Positions 59,584-60,000 of a DNA stretch of 60,000 nt are shown piece by piece (within the stretch, counting starts at the first letter, position 1; every line of letters begins with the position of its first letter). Below the pieces are notes generated by a model, which saw nothing but the letters and a program-made list of their open reading frames with translations, was not told the DNA's origin and made no database searches. A program made the translations under genes and the position numbers. The DNA lies in assembly GCF_932526225.1 (NCBI RefSeq), contig NC_064034.1:16134887-16194886 (forward strand), in the 5' to 3' direction. The DNA is from Nematostella vectensis. Its lineage: Eukaryota; Cnidaria; Anthozoa; Actiniaria; Edwardsiidae.

Positions 59584-60000
59584 CTGTTGAGGTTAGAAAT
59601 AGCACTTGTTCAAACAAAAAAACCGACAAGAATTAAAGGAATGGTTAGAACATAATACATCCCATAAAAGTGAAAAAAAGAAGTGTGATGCAATGCTTCT
59701 ATTAGAGTACAGTGACTGGTAATTTAGCAGTCCAGCATTGGAACCAAGCTAAATTCATCATTTGTTCCCCACTTCTCCCATACTATACAACATAACTGTT
59801 TCAATTTAAAAGACACTAAAATTTGGAGAAACAGTCTTTTGAGATGCAAATGGTGGATGGACTTCTGGAAACGGGATAATTACATAATCATGTTGTTGAA
59901 ATCTCACTCATAAATTTTTTGTTTTTAATTTAAAAATATTTTTTTAATCGTATCACAATATTGCCATGTACTTATTTGATCTGATGAGTTTGAATTTTTG
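59584..60000. other. Intron upstream of exon 1, no exon seen
   Basis: AT-rich; the preceding stabilin-like exon, which must end with one codon base, lies beyond the edge. Confidence 0.5.

Noticed and set aside
56930-57278. Asp/Gly-rich acidic frame and Met/Val-rich frame
   Set aside because: Imperfect triplet microsatellite in an intron; composition explains it.
58488-58694. 68-codon plus-strand frame as a small gene
   Set aside because: Lies inside a short TIR element in AT-rich intron, without recognisable motif, splice or promoter context.

Overview
This is animal genomic DNA: AT-rich, full of introns, minisatellites and transposon remnants, with no bacterial features. The combination of intronless rhodopsin-type GPCR copies and a large, intron-dense stabilin-like gene fits an early-branching metazoan, most likely an anthozoan cnidarian such as a sea anemone. 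The clade is inference from gene style, not a database result.

Main gene. From about 59.6 kb down to 13.2 kb the minus strand carries one large multi-exon gene for a stabilin-like scavenger receptor. I reconstructed 50 consecutive internal exons by reading the reverse strand for acceptor/donor pairs and phase. Together they give 5,171 nt, which is 1,723 complete codons after the two leading bases, with every junction in phase. Domain order is EGF cluster, FAS1 pair, EGF/laminin-EGF cluster, FAS1 pair, EGF/laminin-EGF cluster, FAS1 pair, then the start of another EGF cluster. This is the stabilin layout. Signal peptide, promoter and first exons lie to the right of the window; the Link-type domain, last FAS1, membrane segment and tail expected from the family are not seen.

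Left part (1-13 kb). A 30-bp minisatellite with a 599-bp higher-order period opens the window, followed by a foldback element (1.5-1.8 kb). A tandem segmental duplication (about 3.2-7.3 and 7.8-10.6 kb) carries two intronless 332-aa class A GPCR genes on the minus strand; the first copy alone contains a LINE 3' fragment. A 2-kb array of 40-bp units follows. A broken third GPCR copy lies inside a stabilin intron at 14.6 kb.

Introns. They hold a decayed LINE (15.6-18.0 kb), a non-autonomous LTR element with near-identical LTRs, a tRNA-Leu-type primer-binding site and a polypurine tract (54.4-56.5 kb), several foldback/TIR elements, and more than a dozen minisatellites.

Most notable observation: many of these minisatellites are built from the exon-intron boundary they touch. 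Their unit contains the splice site plus 9-29 nt of the adjacent exon, so the gene has arrays of copied donors or acceptors (about 120 copies of one donor at 33-38 kb, about 11 of one acceptor at 25.5 kb). Five of the arrays in the window have a unit of 40 bp or close to it.
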